This document shows, in pieces, positions 62,897-64,000 of a stretch of 64,000 nt of DNA. The stretch spans positions 992,001-1,056,000 of the forward strand of contig OZ246962.1 in the NCBI GenBank assembly GCA_965232255.1. Reading direction: 5' to 3'. The translations under genes and the position numbers were made by a program. Each line of letters starts with the position of its first letter. Position 1 is the first letter of the stretch. The DNA comes from Endozoicomonas sp965232255. Its GTDB lineage: Bacteria > Pseudomonadota > Gammaproteobacteria > Pseudomonadales > Endozoicomonadaceae. The notes under the pieces are model-generated. The model was not told the DNA's origin. It did no database searches and saw nothing but the letters and a program-made list of their open reading frames with translations.

Positions 62897-64000
62897 AAAT
62901 CGATGACACCGGTGGCAATGATGCTTTGGCGAATGGCCAGCCGATCTGCGGTAGTCATCGTTACCATCTCATCCCACTGCGCGGGAATAGTGTCGCGCAG
63001 TTGTTTTATCAGCTGTTCTGCCTGTGGCGCTGGTGCTGTTTCCAACCACTGCAACCAGCGCAGATCAAGAGTTGCTTCGTGCAGGTCGAGCAATCGGCGA
63101 TGGATGGATAGCGTAGCCGGGCACGGATCGGTGGCAGGATAGAGATAGACTACATCGCCTTCGCGCCCGTCAGTAGGGTCAAAAGGATCGGCCGTTGGCA
63201 TGCGTCCATGCCACTGCAAGTAGCCGTCAGCACCAGAGCGCCAGAGGTAGAGGCCAGCAGCCAGTTCCGGTCGGGGCAGATTATAGAGCCAGACAGTACT
63301 GTCTGCTTGCAGGCGCTCAATGTGCTCCTCAGTCACCGTGGTACCGTGGTTGATCAGCAGTAAGTCGGTGACGCTAGTCAGTTCTCCCTGATGTTCTTTA
63401 TTCATGTGACCCGCGCTTTTAAACGCCAACGAAGGCTCTTTGAGCAGTTCTGCGGTATCCCTTATTTGCTCGAAGCGTTCTTTGGCCGGTTCATCAAATA
63501 TCGACCAGTGAATGTCTGGAAAATCTCGCTTATCAAGCAGTGCCTTGAGTTTTAACAGGCTGGCGCCAGCACCAAACTCGCTTTTATTGTGCAGCAATCG
63601 CTTCAGAGGTGTGTAGGCAAGCAGTGGGCCATCAAAGCCGTAGTGCTGCACCTGTCCAAGCTGTTCAATAAACTGTTGTCGCGTGGTATCGGAGCCGGGC
63701 GTAACCAGAGCCGGGGCAACGGTGTTAAAACCATGATCGGCCAGTAAGGATAAGTCGCAGGCAGTGGCTTGTGTTATCTGACCTTGCAATGGTTTGAACC
63801 AGTGGTAGAACGGCGCTGGCTCCAGGTACAGCCCTACCGAGGCAGTGAGCTTTGGCAATGTCACCGACAGCACCCGTACGTGGTAATCCAGAAGTCGCAG
63901 CTCACCACGGCTGAACAGCTGAATCTTGCCAGTGTACTCGCCTGGTTCTGCCTCTGACGGAATGGCAACCTGAACATGAACTCGTCTTGGCTGTTTGTCA
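62893..64000 (-). CDS. GH123/DUF4091-like protein, C-terminal part (cut by window edge)
   Basis: The frame stays open to base 64000, so the N-terminus lies outside. The visible 369 residues start within a beta-sandwich region (GEYTGKIQLFSRGELRLLDY) and continue into a TIM-barrel-like part (GLYLEPAPFYHWF; HWSIFDEPAKERFEQI; LYLWRSGADGYLQWHGRMP). The DEP motif and layout resemble DUF4091/GH123-type glycoside hydrolases, whose catalytic acid lies in such a motif. Substrate not known. Confidence 0.7.
   Translation of the reverse strand, partial: DKQPRRVHVQVAIPSEAEPGEYTGKIQLFSRGELRLLDYHVRVLSVTLPKLTASVGLYLEPAPFYHWFKPLQGQITQATACDLSLLADHGFNTVAPALVTPGSDTTRQQFIEQLGQVQHYGFDGPLLAYTPLKRLLHNKSEFGAGASLLKLKALLDKRDFPDIHWSIFDEPAKERFEQIRDTAELLKEPSLAFKSAGHMNKEHQGELTSVTDLLLINHGTTVTEEHIERLQADSTVWLYNLPRPELAAGLYLWRSGADGYLQWHGRMPTADPFDPTDGREGDVVYLYPATDPCPATLSIHRRLLDLHEATLDLRWLQWLETAPAPQAEQLIKQLRDTIPAQWDEMVTMTTADRLAIRQSIIATGVIDF

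Noticed and set aside
1..64000. CRISPR array, tRNA or rRNA genes, prophage
   Set aside because: No regularly spaced repeats, no cloverleaf or rRNA-like sequence, and no phage structural genes were seen.

Overview
The window looks like chromosomal DNA of a host-associated gammaproteobacterium, probably near Oceanospirillales/Endozoicomonadaceae. This is an inference from two things. The core genes follow Pseudomonas-like orders: rsd/algQ, FKBP, algP, yheS; hemY, hemX, hemD, hemC, algR, argH; DUF4426, rdgB, hemW, trmB. Single genes with eukaryote-like protein parts sit between them. No rRNA, tRNA, CRISPR array or prophage was seen.

Layout. 1-0.9 kb: a TnpB gene cut by the window edge and carrying an internal deletion, with its right-end hairpin. 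0.9-9.7 kb: cdd, murI, uvrD, a small basic/acidic ORF, znuA, a Lar-like zinc-ribbon protein, a C2H2-finger ORF, then a lipoprotein-nudF-nadD type cluster. 9.7-15.5 kb: a candidate small RNA with a C/U-rich terminator loop, glutamate decarboxylase, then an AT-rich patch holding one unrecognised 405-residue protein and a small outer-membrane barrel. 15.5-21.7 kb: gshA, rsd/algQ, a periplasmic FKBP, the histone-like algP, the ABC-F gene yheS and a small coiled-coil gene. 21.9-23.1 kb: an intact TnpB. 23.7-28.3 kb: DUF4426, rdgB, hemW (apparently with a CTG start) and trmB, with a Pro/Ala-rich protein carrying PP1-docking-like motifs between hemW and trmB. 28.4-35.6 kb: hemCDXY, algR (no sensor kinase beside it) and argH. 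35.6-38.7 kb: an AMP-ligase, fold-III PLP decarboxylase and acyl carrier protein module. 38.8-46.4 kb: a PPxY/Cys-rich small protein, waaF-waaC, pepD, an unrecognised 486-residue protein, cbpA-cbpM. 47-57.2 kb: a TRAF-like protein, glnE, a lipid A acyltransferase homologue, aceE-aceF. 57.3-64 kb: a mosaic of IS200/IS605 remnants, a ten-repeat Ig-like surface protein, an IS3 remnant broken by an intact IS5-type element, a small basic protein and a partial GH123/DUF4091-like gene.

How it fits together. The core genes cover heme and glutathione synthesis, LPS core and lipid A, pyruvate dehydrogenase, glutamine synthetase control, nucleotide salvage and sanitation, and DNA repair. Between them lie single genes, each alone, whose parts (TRAF zinc finger plus coiled coil plus MATH domain; SILK and RVxF-like motifs; PPxY with a cysteine-rich tail; C2H2 finger) suggest proteins made to work inside, or on, an animal host cell. 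No secretion system lies in the window, so delivery is not shown.
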